Shown: positions 44,092 through 52,974, counted from the first letter of the stretch. The stretch is DNA of 54,123 nt from Aeromicrobium sp. (GCA_015351705.1 JADIIM010000056.1:1-54123); one strand, 5' to 3'. Notes: generated from the letters alone by a model not told the origin. Numbers and translations: made by a program.

Positions 44092-44157
44092 GGCCGGCGG
44101 GGCCGGCTCGCCTGCGCCCTCACGCGCCCTGCCGACCGCCGTACGACCACACGCGCG

Positions 44158-44466
44158 TCAAGACGTCGGCGCGTCCCACGGCTCCTGACCGGCCTTCCAC
44201 AGACCCAGCGTGAACCGGTGCGGCCCGGGCGTGCCCTTGGGGACGAACGCCACCTTGTCACCGGGCATGATGACATGCGACGGGCCGTGGACGGTGTGGT
44301 TGCAGAAGACGCCCTCGATCAAGTGGAGCGGCAGCTCGAGTCCCACGGCGATCTCCCGCGCGGTGATCCCGCCCTCGGGCACGTCCACGCGCACCACGGT
44401 GGGAAGCCCCTTGCTCACGCGGTCGGCATGCAGCAGGCCGAACAGGCGGATCTCGGTCTCGGCCAT
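44158..44466 (-). CDS. MoaD/ThiS-like beta-grasp protein in the folate operon
   Basis: The 102-residue protein has ThiS/MoaD-like pattern (EIRLFGLLHADRV, VRVDVPEGGITAREIAVGL, then HVIMPGDKVAFVPKGTPGP). It ends in DAPTS, not Gly-Gly, so it is unlikely to be a classical sulfur carrier. I chose the ATG at 44464-44466, with AGGAGG 9 bases upstream, one base after the folK stop. An ATG three codons earlier touches the ribosome binding site. It closes the folate operon and faces the ThiF-like gene convergently. Function unknown. Confidence 0.72.
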   Translation of the reverse strand: MAETEIRLFGLLHADRVSKGLPTVVRVDVPEGGITAREIAVGLELPLHLIEGVFCNHTVHGPSHVIMPGDKVAFVPKGTPGPHRFTLGLWKAGQEPWDAPTS

Positions 44467-44467
44467 C

Positions 44468-45322
44468 TCAGTCATCCTCCTGCGCGTCGCCGGCTCGGAC
44501 GTCCCCGGGTGCGATGTCCCCGTCATCGACGAGCGGCACACCGGCACGGGCCTCAAGGAGCGCCCGCCGGGCGCGGTCGGCGAACGATGACGGCACGAGC
44601 AGCCGGTACAGGCGCGGGAGCGACCAGGGGCTGTACTCCTCGGTGGGCGGCATCGGGTCCCACGCGATCGGGATGCCCTCCTGCTCGAGCACGGCGGCGT
44701 CGAACATGAGCTGCGTTGCGAACGACGTCCCCGCGTGATACTGGAACCGCGCCGAGGAGACGGCCTCCCAGCCACCGCCCTCGGCACGACCGGCCGTCAC
44801 CCATCCGCCGGGCGGCGGGGTCATCGGCTCGAAGCCGGGGACCGGCCCGAGCGAACCGGTGACGCGCCCTTCCGTGGCGCGCTCGCGCGTGATCAGCGTG
44901 CCGTCCGGCCAGCGCGCCTCCGGCGCGATCTCCAGGAGCGGCGTCACCACGAAGTCCCGCTCGGCAAGCCGCGGATGCGGCACCGCAAGATCGGCCGTCG
45001 CCCACTCCTCATCGCCGATGAGCAGGATGTCCAGGTCGATGGGCCGGGGGCCATAGCGCATGCCTGACTTCCGGCCGAGTGCGGCCTCGATGTCCTTGAG
45101 CGCTTCGAGCAGCCTGTCGCCCTCGATACTCGTAGCGACGTGTGCGACCGCATTGGCGAACGACGGCTGCTCGGTGACACCCCACGGTTCCGACTCCACC
45201 GCGTTGGAGACCGCCACGAGCGCGGTCCCGTCGAGCGCCTCGAGCGCCTCGAGCGCCGCGCGCAGATGCGCGAGCCGGTCGCCCACGTTGCTGCCGAGGG
45301 CGATGTACACGTCCCGGATCAT
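44468..45322 (-). CDS. folK: HPPK (folate pyrophosphokinase) with C-terminal extension
   Basis: Residues 1-160 are standard 6-hydroxymethyl-7,8-dihydropterin pyrophosphokinase: YIALGSNVGDRLAHL, YGPRPIDLDILLIGD, VPHPRLAERDFVVTPLLEI. The usual length is about 160. Here another 125 residues follow, including FATQLMFDAAVLEQEGIPIAWD and LYRLLVPSSFADRARRALLEARAG. The pattern resembles DUF2007-type 'signal transducing' domains by eye, which is uncertain. The start overlaps the folP stop by 4 bases. It transfers pyrophosphate from ATP to the pterin. Confidence 0.9.
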   Translation of the reverse strand: MIRDVYIALGSNVGDRLAHLRAALEALEALDGTALVAVSNAVESEPWGVTEQPSFANAVAHVATSIEGDRLLEALKDIEAALGRKSGMRYGPRPIDLDILLIGDEEWATADLAVPHPRLAERDFVVTPLLEIAPEARWPDGTLITRERATEGRVTGSLGPVPGFEPMTPPPGGWVTAGRAEGGGWEAVSSARFQYHAGTSFATQLMFDAAVLEQEGIPIAWDPMPPTEEYSPWSLPRLYRLLVPSSFADRARRALLEARAGVPLVDDGDIAPGDVRAGDAQEDD

Positions 45323-46173
45323 GACGGCCTCCTCCCGATCGCATCGGCCACCGCGAGTGCCTGCACCGTCTCGGCCACGTCGTGCACGCGCACGATGTCC
45401 GCACCGGCAGCCGTGGCGGCCAGCGCCGCCGCGACGCTGCCCGCAACCCGCCGGGCCGGGACCGCTTCACCGGCGATCTCGCCGATGAAGCGCTTGCGCG
45501 AGGCCCCCACGAGCACCGGGTAGCCCAGTGAGACGAGTTCGGGCAGACGGCGCAGAAGCTCGAGGTTGTGCGCGGTGGTCTTGCCGAACCCGATACCGGG
45601 GTCGATGGCGATGCGCTCGCGCGCCACACCGGCGGCCTCGAGCGCACGGGCCTGCCCGGCAAGGTAGGCGCGCACCTCGGCGACGACATCGTCGTAGCGC
45701 GGGCCGTCCTGCATCGTGCCTGGCTCGCCGAGCATGTGCATCACCACGAGCCCGGCGTCGCACGCGGCGGCCACCGCCACCATCTCCGCGTCCCGGAAGC
45801 CGCTCACGTCGTTGATGATCGCCGCTCCCGCATCCACGCAGGCGCGTGCGACCTCGGCGTGCCGCGTGTCGATCGACACCGGCAGCCCCGGTGTGCGCAC
45901 GAGCTCCTCGACCACCACACCCACGCGCTCAAGCTCCTCGGCAGGCGAGACGGTCGCCGAGCCGGGACGCGTGGACTCGCCGCCGAGGTCGATGATGTCC
46001 GCGCCTGCCTCGGCCATGAGCGACGCGTGCGCGAACGCCGCGCCCAGGTCGTCGTACGCGCCGCCATCGGAGAACGAGTCGGGCGTGACGTTCAGGACCC
46101 CCATCACGAGGGGCCGGACGAGCGCCAGCTCGAACCGCCCGCAGCGCCAGAGTCTCGCGGGGGCGGTCACCAT
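45319..46173 (-). CDS. folP: Dihydropteroate synthase
   Basis: A 284-residue enzyme joining the pterin pyrophosphate with p-aminobenzoate. Motifs: VMGVLNVTPDSFSDGG, IIDLGGESTRPGS, ISIDTRH-like VSIDTRHAEVA, INDVSGFRD, DPGIGFGKT, and VGASRKRFIGE. The ATG at 46171-46173 has GAGGTGACC upstream and follows the folE stop by 2 bases; the longer frame is unconserved. Cytoplasmic TIM barrel, normal length. Confidence 0.95.
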   Translation of the reverse strand: MVTAPARLWRCGRFELALVRPLVMGVLNVTPDSFSDGGAYDDLGAAFAHASLMAEAGADIIDLGGESTRPGSATVSPAEELERVGVVVEELVRTPGLPVSIDTRHAEVARACVDAGAAIINDVSGFRDAEMVAVAAACDAGLVVMHMLGEPGTMQDGPRYDDVVAEVRAYLAGQARALEAAGVARERIAIDPGIGFGKTTAHNLELLRRLPELVSLGYPVLVGASRKRFIGEIAGEAVPARRVAGSVAAALAATAAGADIVRVHDVAETVQALAVADAIGRRPS

Positions 46174-46175
46174 GG

Positions 46176-46742
46176 TCACCTCGCGCCTTTGATGAGGCTC
46201 ATGGCCTCGGCACGTGTCGCCGCGTTGCGCTCGAAGATGCCCCGCACCGCCGAGGTGGTGGTGACCGCACCGGGCTTCTGCACGCCGCGCATCGACATGC
46301 ACAGGTGTTCGGCCTCGATGACCACGAGCACACCGGTGGGGTCGAGGTGCTCCACGAGCGTGTCGGCGATCTGCGAGGTCATGCGTTCCTGCACCTGCGG
46401 ACGGCGCGCGTAGACGTCCACCACCCGCGCGATCTTCGAGAGTCCGCAGATCCGCCCGTGCTTGCCGGGGATGTAGGCCACGTGCGCCCGGCCGAGGAAC
46501 GGCAGCAGATGGTGCTCGCAGACCGAGTACAGCGGGATATCGCGGATCAGCACCATCTCCTGGTGCCCCTCGTTGAAGGTGACGCAGAAGTGCTCGGCGG
46601 CGTCCTTGCCGAGGCCGGCGAAGATCTCGGCGTACATGTCGGCCACGCGACGGGGCGTGTCCAGCAGGCCCTCGCGGCCCGGGTCCTCGCCCACGCCCTC
46701 GAGGATGAGACGGACGCCGTGCTCGATCTTCTCGCGGTCCAT
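46176..46742 (-). CDS. folE: GTP cyclohydrolase I
   Basis: The 188-residue enzyme makes 7,8-dihydroneopterin triphosphate from GTP. Signature [20 protein letters not shown] with the zinc Cys and His residues, LSKIARVVD and a second Cys in [20 protein letters not shown] chose the ATG at 46740-46742, with AGGGAG 8 bases upstream. It is the first gene of folE-folP-folK. No folB (dihydroneopterin aldolase) is present in the cluster. Confidence 0.96.
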   Translation of the reverse strand: MDREKIEHGVRLILEGVGEDPGREGLLDTPRRVADMYAEIFAGLGKDAAEHFCVTFNEGHQEMVLIRDIPLYSVCEHHLLPFLGRAHVAYIPGKHGRICGLSKIARVVDVYARRPQVQERMTSQIADTLVEHLDPTGVLVVIEAEHLCMSMRGVQKPGAVTTTSAVRGIFERNAATRAEAMSLIKGAR

Positions 46743-46780
46743 GGGGCGCACTCCCTGCAACGGTTGCTGACGATACGGGG

Positions 46781-46786
46781 ATTCTA
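46781..46786 (-). promoter_or_regulatory. Possible -10 box (TAGAAT) for the folate operon
   Basis: Minus-strand TAGAAT lies about 40 bases before folE, inside a GGGG-TAGAAT-CCCC inverted repeat. No clear -35 is visible. It separates the folate operon from the MinD ATPase genes. Confidence 0.35.
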
Positions 46787-46845
46787 CCCCAGGCACCACG
46801 GCGGGCCCTCGGGGACGGATGGAGGCTGCAGACGGCTCGGGTCGC

Positions 46846-47745
46846 TCAGAGGTCCTCGCGAACGACCCGCGCCCATGAGTCCCGCGCGGCCGTGACCCCC
46901 GGACTGTCAAGCGCGGCATGTCCCTCGCCTGCAGCCAGCCGCACCAGCACGTGAGCGAGCGCGGGATCGAACGGTATCTCGCCGATCAGCCGCAGCCCCT
47001 CGTCGGCGACACGTGTGCGGATGCGCGCCGCGCCCGCGTCCGAGAGGTCGGCCTTGTTGAGAACGACCGCCACCGGCACGCCCAGGCGACGTGCAAGCGT
47101 CACGAGGCGCAACAGGTCGTGCTCGCCGGAGAGCGTCGGCTCGGTCACGGCCACGAGCAGGTCGGCGTTCGTGATGGACGCGATCGCCGGACAGCCCACG
47201 CCCGGAGGGCCATCGATCAGCGTGAGGTCCGCCGATATCTCATCCGCCAGCACCGCCGCACGGCTGCGGACCTCGGTCACGAGCTTGCCCGAGAGGTCCT
47301 CGCCCGGCGCCAACCGGCCGAATGCGAGTGGCCCGACGCTGGTCTTGGCCGAGACGACCTCGCCGGCATCTGAGCGCTCCATGCGGATCGCCCCGTCCAG
47401 ACACGTGGGCACGCACGCGCCGCAGCCTTCACACGCCCAGGGATCGACCTCGTACGTCCGGCTGCGGAAGAAGTCGTCGCCCGCGGCGATCGCGTCGAAA
47501 CGGCAGGCCGTCTGGCAGGCGCCGCATCCGCGACACAGATCGGGGTCGATCACCGCCCTCGCACCGCCGGTGAACGGCTCGCGGTGCGTGACCGTCGCCT
47601 GGAGCGCGATGGGGAGGTTCGCCGCCTCGACGTCGCAGTCGGCAAGCGCGATCGTGCGGCCCTCGGAGGCGAAGTGCGCTGCGAGCGCGGTCATCGTGGT
47701 CTTGCCGGTGCCTCCCTTTCCGGAGGCGAAGACGATGGTACGCAT
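46846..47745 (-). CDS. MinD/ParA-type P-loop ATPase with inserted ferredoxin domain (copy 1)
   Basis: The 299-residue protein has a deviant Walker A ([11 protein letters not shown], about 7-17), an inserted 2[4Fe-4S] ferredoxin domain ([11 protein letters not shown] and [11 protein letters not shown], about 68-120), and switch [10 protein letters not shown]. This is the COG1149 family, related to Mrp/NUBP Fe-S carriers. It probably handles Fe-S or metal clusters with the NifX-family proteins upstream. The start overlaps the copy 2 stop as TGATG, with GGAGG 10 bases upstream. Confidence 0.92.
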   Translation of the reverse strand: MRTIVFASGKGGTGKTTMTALAAHFASEGRTIALADCDVEAANLPIALQATVTHREPFTGGARAVIDPDLCRGCGACQTACRFDAIAAGDDFFRSRTYEVDPWACEGCGACVPTCLDGAIRMERSDAGEVVSAKTSVGPLAFGRLAPGEDLSGKLVTEVRSRAAVLADEISADLTLIDGPPGVGCPAIASITNADLLVAVTEPTLSGEHDLLRLVTLARRLGVPVAVVLNKADLSDAGAARIRTRVADEGLRLIGEIPFDPALAHVLVRLAAGEGHAALDSPGVTAARDSWARVVREDL

Positions 47746-48662
47746 CACGACGTCACCTCCAGGGCCCGGCGCTTCACTGCATCCCAGAGCTGCTCGAACC
47801 ATGCCGCCCCGTCGGGATGCTCATCGGCGACCAGTCCCCCCTCGGCGTAGATCTCGGCCACCCGGCGGTCGAACGGGATCCGCGCGAGGACCGGCACGCC
47901 CTCGGACATGCAGTACTCCTCCACGCCCGACTCACCCATGCCGTCGCGGTTGATGACCACACCGACGGGAACGCCCATCTCCCTGGCCAGCTCCACCGCC
48001 AGCTCGAGGTCGTGCAGGCCGAAGGCGGTGGGCTCCGTGACCAGCACGATGATGTCGGCCCTGCGCACCGCCGCCACCGCCGAGCACGCCACGCCCGGAG
48101 GCGCATCCAGGATGGTGACGGCCGGGCGAAGCACGGTCGCGCGGTCACGGGCGGCCCGGATGACCGCGGGCGTCTTGACCTCGCCGACGTCGAGGCGGCC
48201 GGTCACCACACTGCCACCGGCGGGCCGGGCGAGCGCGACGTCCAGCCGGCCCCACTCGACCTCACCCACACGACGTGGCTGTTCGGTGATCGCACGAGGC
48301 GCGCACACGCTCACGCACGCCCCACACCCGTGGCAGAGCTCGGGAAACACGAGGACCGTGCCGCCGAGGACGCGCAAAGCGCCGTAGGCACACGCATCCC
48401 GGCACGCACCGCACAGGATGCATGCGTCGGCGTCGATCACCGGAAGCGGCACCTCGACCGGCTCGGCGAGGGGGCTGGCAGGCGGCAGGAACAGCGCGTC
48501 GTTGGGTGCGTCAGCGTCGCAGTCCACGAGCGCGACAGGCGAGCCGCCACGCGCGGCCATGAGCGCGAGATTGGTCGCCACCAGCGTCTTGCCGGTGCCA
48601 CCTTTTCCCGATGCGACCGCTACGGTCAGGCGCCCCGACGGCGGAAGAGGTGTGGGCGTCAC
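47745..48662 (-). CDS. MinD/ParA-type P-loop ATPase with inserted ferredoxin domain (copy 2)
   Basis: The 305-residue paralogue of the next gene has [18 protein letters not shown] (about 16-33), the inserted ferredoxin (CILCGACRDACAYGA and CHGCGACVSVCAPRA, about 81-125) and DAPPGVACSA. The GTG start follows the NifX-like gene by 3 bases. The two ATPases probably form a heteromer, as such genes usually come in tandem pairs; partners are inferred from context. Confidence 0.92.
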   Translation of the reverse strand: MTPTPLPPSGRLTVAVASGKGGTGKTLVATNLALMAARGGSPVALVDCDADAPNDALFLPPASPLAEPVEVPLPVIDADACILCGACRDACAYGALRVLGGTVLVFPELCHGCGACVSVCAPRAITEQPRRVGEVEWGRLDVALARPAGGSVVTGRLDVGEVKTPAVIRAARDRATVLRPAVTILDAPPGVACSAVAAVRRADIIVLVTEPTAFGLHDLELAVELAREMGVPVGVVINRDGMGESGVEEYCMSEGVPVLARIPFDRRVAEIYAEGGLVADEHPDGAAWFEQLWDAVKRRALEVTS

Positions 48663-48665
48663 GAC

Positions 48666-49049
48666 CTAGTGCCCGCCGCAGACGTAGGAGGGGTCGATGA
48701 TCTCCACCTCGCCGGCGATCAGCGCTGTGACGACATCCTCGACCATCGGCCTGTGGTCGTCGTAGTAGACGGTGATGCCCGCGTCGTTGAAACCGGCGAG
48801 CGGACGGGCGCCGATCCCCGCAACCACGAGTGCGTTGACACCGTGCGATGCGAGCAGGTTCACCGGACGCAGGCAGCCGCCTTCCTCGTGTGGCGGATTA
48901 TCCACCACCCGGTGGCTGACGACCTGTCCGTCCTCGATGTCCACCACGGTGAAGCAGTCGCACCGGCCGAAATGGCCCGAGCGCTCGCACCGCATCCCTC
49001 CATCGCCCACGGAGGGCACCGCCAGAATGATCCGTCCGTTGTCTGTCAC
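48666..49049 (-). CDS. NifX/NifB-type iron-molybdenum cluster-binding domain protein (copy 1)
   Basis: A 127-residue protein of the dinitrogenase Fe-Mo cofactor-binding family, with CERSGHFGRCDCFTVVDIEDG (within about 20-40), VVDNPPHEEGGCLRP and NALVVAGIGARPL. It is Cys/His-rich and ends YVCGGH, suggesting cluster or metal binding. No nif genes occur in the window, so a role in general Fe-S or metal-cluster handling with the adjacent MinD ATPases is more likely than nitrogen fixation. Confidence 0.88.
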   Translation of the reverse strand: MTDNGRIILAVPSVGDGGMRCERSGHFGRCDCFTVVDIEDGQVVSHRVVDNPPHEEGGCLRPVNLLASHGVNALVVAGIGARPLAGFNDAGITVYYDDHRPMVEDVVTALIAGEVEIIDPSYVCGGH

Positions 49050-49063
49050 GTCTTCACTCCTTC

Positions 49064-49133
49064 GTCCGCCGGCCTCGGCCGGACCCGCTTACCCAACCTC
49101 CGTACGCGGTGGCGCGCCCCCCGCCGCGCCACC
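49064..49133 (-). terminator. Two GC-rich stem-loops between the NifX-like genes
   Basis: The second (49108-49133) is a perfect 9-bp stem, GGTGGCGCG with CGCGCCACC, around an 8-base loop; the first (49064-49084) pairs GTCCG with CGGAC. Neither has a T-run. They sit after copy 2 of the NifX-like genes and may separate its transcript from the ATPase genes. Confidence 0.45.
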
Positions 49134-49146
49134 GCCACTCACGCAC

Positions 49147-49506
49147 TCAGCCCTGGTGGGCTTCTCCCGCCTCATCGAGCTTGCGCAGACCGCCCTCGAC
49201 GAAGCGATCGAGCGCCTCGCGAACGGTCATGCCGCTTCCGTCGTAACCGGGGATCCCCGCTGCGCCAAGAGCGGCGAACGCCTTCGGCCCCAGGTGCCCG
49301 GTGATGACAGCGGTGGCGCCGCGATCCGAAACCAGTTCTGCTGTGGCGATGCCGGCCGCCTGCAGCGCGTTACGGTTGGTGGTGTTGTCCACCGCTTCGA
49401 GCGTGCCGTCCTGCTCATCGACGAACAGCAGGTAGTGCGCCCGTCCGAATCGCTCATCGACCCGATCCTCGAGCGAGGGCCCCAGTGCCGAGACAGCCAG
49501 CGTCAT
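49147..49506 (-). CDS. NifX/NifB-type iron-molybdenum cluster-binding domain protein (copy 2)
   Basis: A 119-residue protein of the same family as the previous one: LEDRVDERFGRAHYLLFVD, VDNTTNRNALQAAGI, GATAVITGHLGPKAFAALGAAGI. It has no Cys. The ATG at 49504-49506 overlaps the DUF5320 stop by 4 bases (ATGA), so these two and PadR form an operon. Likely an accessory cluster- or metal-binding protein. Confidence 0.88.
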   Translation of the reverse strand: MTLAVSALGPSLEDRVDERFGRAHYLLFVDEQDGTLEAVDNTTNRNALQAAGIATAELVSDRGATAVITGHLGPKAFAALGAAGIPGYDGSGMTVREALDRFVEGGLRKLDEAGEAHQG

Positions 49507-49730
49507 CGCCGCCACCCCATGCCGAGCCCCCGGCCACGGCCGCGACCGGACCCGCGACCACGTCCCAGACCCGATCCTCGACCACGCCCCAGGCCGAAGC
49601 CGAAGCGAGGCGCCCGTGCTCCCACACTCGGTGCGTCCTCCTGGAGCGGTGTCATGCAGCTGCCCCGGCCACCGCCGGTCATCGTCCCACGGCCCTCAGG
49701 ACCGGTACCGTCGAATCCAGGCATCGTCAT
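49503..49730 (-). CDS. DUF5320-type small protein
   Basis: The 75-residue protein opens with MPGFDGTGPEGRGTMTGGGRG, the glycine/methionine pattern of DUF5320, which is found beside NifX-family and MinD-type genes in anaerobes. The C-terminal half is a Gly-Arg repeat (GLGRGRGSG). Its start overlaps the padR stop by 4 bases and its end overlaps the NifX-like gene by 4. Function unknown. Confidence 0.8.
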   Translation of the reverse strand: MTMPGFDGTGPEGRGTMTGGGRGSCMTPLQEDAPSVGARAPRFGFGLGRGRGSGLGRGRGSGRGRGRGLGMGWRR

Positions 49731-50173
49731 GACCTCCCTTCTCGGGCCGGTCTCGCCGGCCCCTCTGTGGCGGCGCGCGCCGCCTCGGTCAACACGTCGA
49801 GCGCACGTCGGCGCTCCTCGAGATGCACGACCCAGTGCGCGAGCAGCGTCCGCCCCTCTGCGGTCAGGCGATACTCGCGGCGCTGTGGCCCCGACTCGCC
49901 CTCCTGCCAGCTGGACGTGACGACGCCCTCGGCCTCGAGCCTGCGCAGCAACCGGTACAGCCCGCCCGTGTCCGGAACGACCTCACCACCGGTCAACTCC
50001 TCGATCGAGCGGACGAGGTCGTAGCCGTGAGCCTCAGCGCCAGCAAGGGCAGTGAGCAGCGCCGGCTCAAGGAGGGCGCCGCGGCCACGCCCGAGTTGCC
50101 GCTGGGTGCCATCGGCAGCCTGACAGCAGCGCCGCCTCCGGGGCCCGCTGCCATGCGTCATCTGCTCGGTCAT
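49727..50173 (-). CDS. PadR-family transcriptional regulator
   Basis: The 148-residue protein has a PadR winged helix (LLTALAGAEAHGYDLVRSIEELTGGEVVPDTGGLYRLLRRLEAEG, about 38-82; key YDL and GGLYRLLRRLE) and a short C-terminal helix for dimerisation. The start ATG at 50171-50173 has GGAGG 10 bases upstream. It probably represses its own operon through the palindrome upstream. The N-terminus carries a basic Cys-Cys stretch not usual in the family. The effector is unknown. Confidence 0.92.
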   Translation of the reverse strand: MTEQMTHGSGPRRRRCCQAADGTQRQLGRGRGALLEPALLTALAGAEAHGYDLVRSIEELTGGEVVPDTGGLYRLLRRLEAEGVVTSSWQEGESGPQRREYRLTAEGRTLLAHWVVHLEERRRALDVLTEAARAATEGPARPAREGRS

Positions 50174-50222
50174 CGCCCGCACACCTCCTTGCCGTCCGGC
50201 AGGGTCGTCTCACACCGGACAC

Positions 50223-50241
50223 TATATGTATAAGACATATA
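50223..50241. promoter_or_regulatory. PadR-type operator palindrome TATATGT-N5-ACATATA
   Basis: A perfect 7-bp inverted repeat with a 5-base spacer overlaps the predicted -10 of the padR promoter. The ATGT/ACAT half-sites are those known for PadR regulators (usually spaced 8). The position suits autorepression. Confidence 0.7.
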
Positions 50242-50255
50242 TCTGACGTGCGCAA
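50227..50255 (-). promoter_or_regulatory. Promoter of the padR-DUF5320-nifX-like operon
   Basis: On the minus strand TTGCGC (50250-50255) and TATACA (50227-50232) are spaced 17 bases, the best -35/-10 pair in the window. The operator overlaps the -10 and the adjoining spacer. Confidence 0.6.
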
Positions 50256-50346
50256 CCCCAAGATGACGGTCAACGGTGTCAGCGCAGCGCACGAGCCGAC
50301 AAGACGCAGGCGGGATCAGGCTCCGCGACTCGGGCCCTGACATGCA

Positions 50347-50379
50347 CAGAGGCGCCGCCCCCATCGGGCGACGCCTCTG
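50347..50379 (-). terminator. Stem-loop downstream of ftsH
   Basis: CAGAGGCG pairs with CGCCTCTG, extended internally by CGCCC/GGGCG, about 35-67 bases after the ftsH stop. No T-run follows on the minus strand, so it may be a weak or factor-assisted terminator. The remaining gap to padR holds only its promoter. Confidence 0.5.
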
Positions 50380-50413
50380 GTCACTCGCACACCCGCGCAG
50401 CGCGGGCAGCGGT

Positions 50414-52423
50414 TCATGCCGGTGAGGGCGAGTCCCCTACCTCGGCAGGGGTGACGTCTACGATCGGCCGCTCGTCCACCGGCGCAGCGACCGGCTCCTC
50501 CTCGGCGGCGACACGGTCGGCGTCATCGTCCTCCGCTTCGGCGGCCCGCTCGCGCTCCTCTTCCAGATACGCGTCCCAGCGCCCCTCGAGCAACGCCTCG
50601 AGCTCCTCCTTGTCGATGGTCTCGCGCTCCACGAGCACGTCGGCCATCTGCTCCAGGAGCTCGCGGCGGTCGGTCAGGATCTGGTACGCGGTCTCATAGG
50701 AGTCGTCGATCAGACGACGCACTTCCTTGTCGATCTCGAACGCGATCTCCTGTGAGTAGTTGGGCGTGGCGGAGAAGTCACGGCCGAGGAACACCTCGTG
50801 CTGCCCCTCGCCGAACGTCATCGGGCCGAGCTTGTCGGACATGCCGTACTGGGTGACCATCTGCCGCGCCAGTTTCGTGGAACGCTCGATGTCGTTGCTG
50901 GCGCCGGTGGTGATGTCGCCCATCGTGATGGCCTCGGCGACCCTTCCGCCCAGCATCATCGCGATCTCGTCGAGCATCTCGGAGCGCGAGGACAGGAACT
51001 TGTCCTCGATCGGAAGTGCCAACGTGTAGCCGAGCGCGCGACCGCGGCTGATGATGCTGATCTTGTGGATCGGGTCGGTGTTGGGGAGCACGTGGCCCAC
51101 GAGCGCATGACCCGCCTCGTGGTACGCGATGATCCGCTTCTCCTTGTCCGAGATGATGCGGCTCTTCTTCTCCGGACCCGCGATGACCCGCTCGATCGCC
51201 TCCTCGAGCTCGGGCATCTCGATCATCTTCTTGCCGTGCCGGGCGGCGAGCAGCGCCGCCTCGTTCACGAGATTGGCGAGGTCGGCACCGGTGAATCCGG
51301 GCGTGCGCCGCGCGAGTACCTCAAGATCGATCGCCTCGCCGAGCGGCTTGCCACGCGCGTGGATCTTGAGGATCTCGGCACGTCCCCTGAGATCAGGACG
51401 GTCCACGAGGATCTGCCGGTCGAAACGCCCCGGCCGCAGCAACGCGGCATCAAGCACGTCCGGGCGGTTGGTGGCCGCCATGATGATGACGTTGTCCTTG
51501 ATGTCGAAGCCGTCCATCTCGACAAGCAGCTGGTTGAGCGTCTGCTCGCGCTCGTCGTGCCCACCGCCGAGCCCGGCTCCGCGCATGCGGCCCACCGCGT
51601 CGAGCTCGTCGATGAAGACGATGCACGGGCTCGCGGCCTTGGCCTGCTCGAACAGGTCACGCACACGGCTCGCGCCCACGCCGACGAACATCTCGACGAA
51701 GTCGGATCCGGAGATGGTGAAGAACGGCACACCGGCCTCACCGGCGACGGCGCGCGCCAGCAGCGTCTTGCCGGTTCCCGGAGGACCAACGAGCAGCACG
51801 CCCTTGGGGATCTTGGCGCCGAGCGCCTGGAACTTGCCCGGGTTGGCCAAGAACTCCTTGATCTCGCCGAGTTCCTCGATGGCCTCGTCGGCGCCCGCCA
51901 CGTCCTTGAACGTGATGCGCGGCTGGTCGCGCGTGATGCGCTTGGCGCGGCTCTTACCGAACGACATCACCTTGCTGTTGCCGCCCTGCATCTGGTTGAT
52001 GAGCCAGAACATGACGAGCACGATCACGATGACCGGGATGAACGATGCGAGCAGGCCGAGCCACGCGCCGCTGTCGCGCATGTCCACCTTCACGCCGCCT
52101 TCCGGCGGGTGTTCAGCGAGCGCGGCGTCGAGTGCCGCGTTGTCGAGGTAGGTCGTGGTGAACTGCCGCGCCTCTTCGGCTTTGCGGGCCGCCTCATCGG
52201 GGTAGTACGTGCCCTCGACGCCCTGGGTGCGCGGATAGACCTCGGCGGTGACCACCCGGTCGTCTTTCAGCGCAGCCATGAACGTCGAGTTATCGATCTC
52301 ATCGATGGCACCCTCGGGCTGCAGCGTGTTGGCCAGGAACAGCAGACCAAGCACGATGAAGAAGAGATAGAGGAGCGCCGTCCTCAGGTTGCGGTTCACG
52401 CGTTTCGGCTCCTTGTCCGCCAT
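50414..52423 (-). CDS. ftsH: ATP-dependent zinc metalloprotease FtsH
   Basis: The 669-residue membrane protease has two N-terminal membrane helices (about 12-30 and 121-140), AAA+ Walker A GPPGTGKT (near 214), Walker [16 protein letters not shown], second region of homology [20 protein letters not shown], zinc motif HEAGH (near 435) and the third ligand Asp region. It degrades misfolded and short-lived membrane proteins. The C-terminus is an acidic tail. It starts one base inside the hpt stop. Confidence 0.97.
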   Translation of the reverse strand: MADKEPKRVNRNLRTALLYLFFIVLGLLFLANTLQPEGAIDEIDNSTFMAALKDDRVVTAEVYPRTQGVEGTYYPDEAARKAEEARQFTTTYLDNAALDAALAEHPPEGGVKVDMRDSGAWLGLLASFIPVIVIVLVMFWLINQMQGGNSKVMSFGKSRAKRITRDQPRITFKDVAGADEAIEELGEIKEFLANPGKFQALGAKIPKGVLLVGPPGTGKTLLARAVAGEAGVPFFTISGSDFVEMFVGVGASRVRDLFEQAKAASPCIVFIDELDAVGRMRGAGLGGGHDEREQTLNQLLVEMDGFDIKDNVIIMAATNRPDVLDAALLRPGRFDRQILVDRPDLRGRAEILKIHARGKPLGEAIDLEVLARRTPGFTGADLANLVNEAALLAARHGKKMIEMPELEEAIERVIAGPEKKSRIISDKEKRIIAYHEAGHALVGHVLPNTDPIHKISIISRGRALGYTLALPIEDKFLSSRSEMLDEIAMMLGGRVAEAITMGDITTGASNDIERSTKLARQMVTQYGMSDKLGPMTFGEGQHEVFLGRDFSATPNYSQEIAFEIDKEVRRLIDDSYETAYQILTDRRELLEQMADVLVERETIDKEELEALLEGRWDAYLEEERERAAEAEDDDADRVAAEEEPVAAPVDERPIVDVTPAEVGDSPSPA

Positions 52424-52974
52424 CAGTCGGCGTAGATCGCAGGCTTGAGCACACCGATGTAGGGCAGGTTACGGTATCGCTCGGCGTAGTCCAGTCCGTA
52501 CCCCACCACGAACTCGTCGGGGATGGAGAATCCGATGTACTTGCAGTCTATCGGCACCTGCTGCTTACCCTCTTTCGCGAGCAGCGTCACGACCTCCAGG
52601 CTCGCGGGCTTGCGCGAGGCGAGGTTCCGGAGCAGGTATTTCAGCGTGAGGCCCGTGTCGAGTATGTCCTCGATAACCAGTACGTCCCGGCCTTCGATGT
52701 CTTCGTCCAGGTCCTTCAAGATGCGCACCACGCCGGACGACTTGGTAGACGAGCCGTAGCTCGAGACCGCCATGAAGTCGAGCTCCACGCGTCCGTCCAC
52801 GGCACGCGCGAGGTCCGCGACGAACAGTGCCGCGCCGCGAAGCACCGCTACGAGCAGGACCGGCCGGGCCGCCGAGGCATAGTCGCGCCGGATGGCGGCG
52901 CCGAGCTCGGCGATGCGTGCCTGGATCTCCTCCTCGGTGAGGATCACCCGGTCGATGTCCGCGTGGATGCTCAT
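52423..52974 (-). CDS. hpt: Hypoxanthine phosphoribosyltransferase
   Basis: A 183-residue purine-salvage enzyme converting hypoxanthine (or guanine) and PRPP to the nucleotide. Motifs: [50 protein letters not shown], the PRPP loop [14 protein letters not shown], and [18 protein letters not shown]. It follows tilS by 24 bases and precedes ftsH, the conserved tilS-hpt-ftsH order. Confidence 0.97.
   Translation of the reverse strand: MSIHADIDRVILTEEEIQARIAELGAAIRRDYASAARPVLLVAVLRGAALFVADLARAVDGRVELDFMAVSSYGSSTKSSGVVRILKDLDEDIEGRDVLVIEDILDTGLTLKYLLRNLASRKPASLEVVTLLAKEGKQQVPIDCKYIGFSIPDEFVVGYGLDYAERYRNLPYIGVLKPAIYAD

Noticed and set aside
48666-49506. Nitrogen fixation genes
   Set aside because: The NifX-type domain is shared by many non-nif proteins, and no nifHDKEN genes are present.
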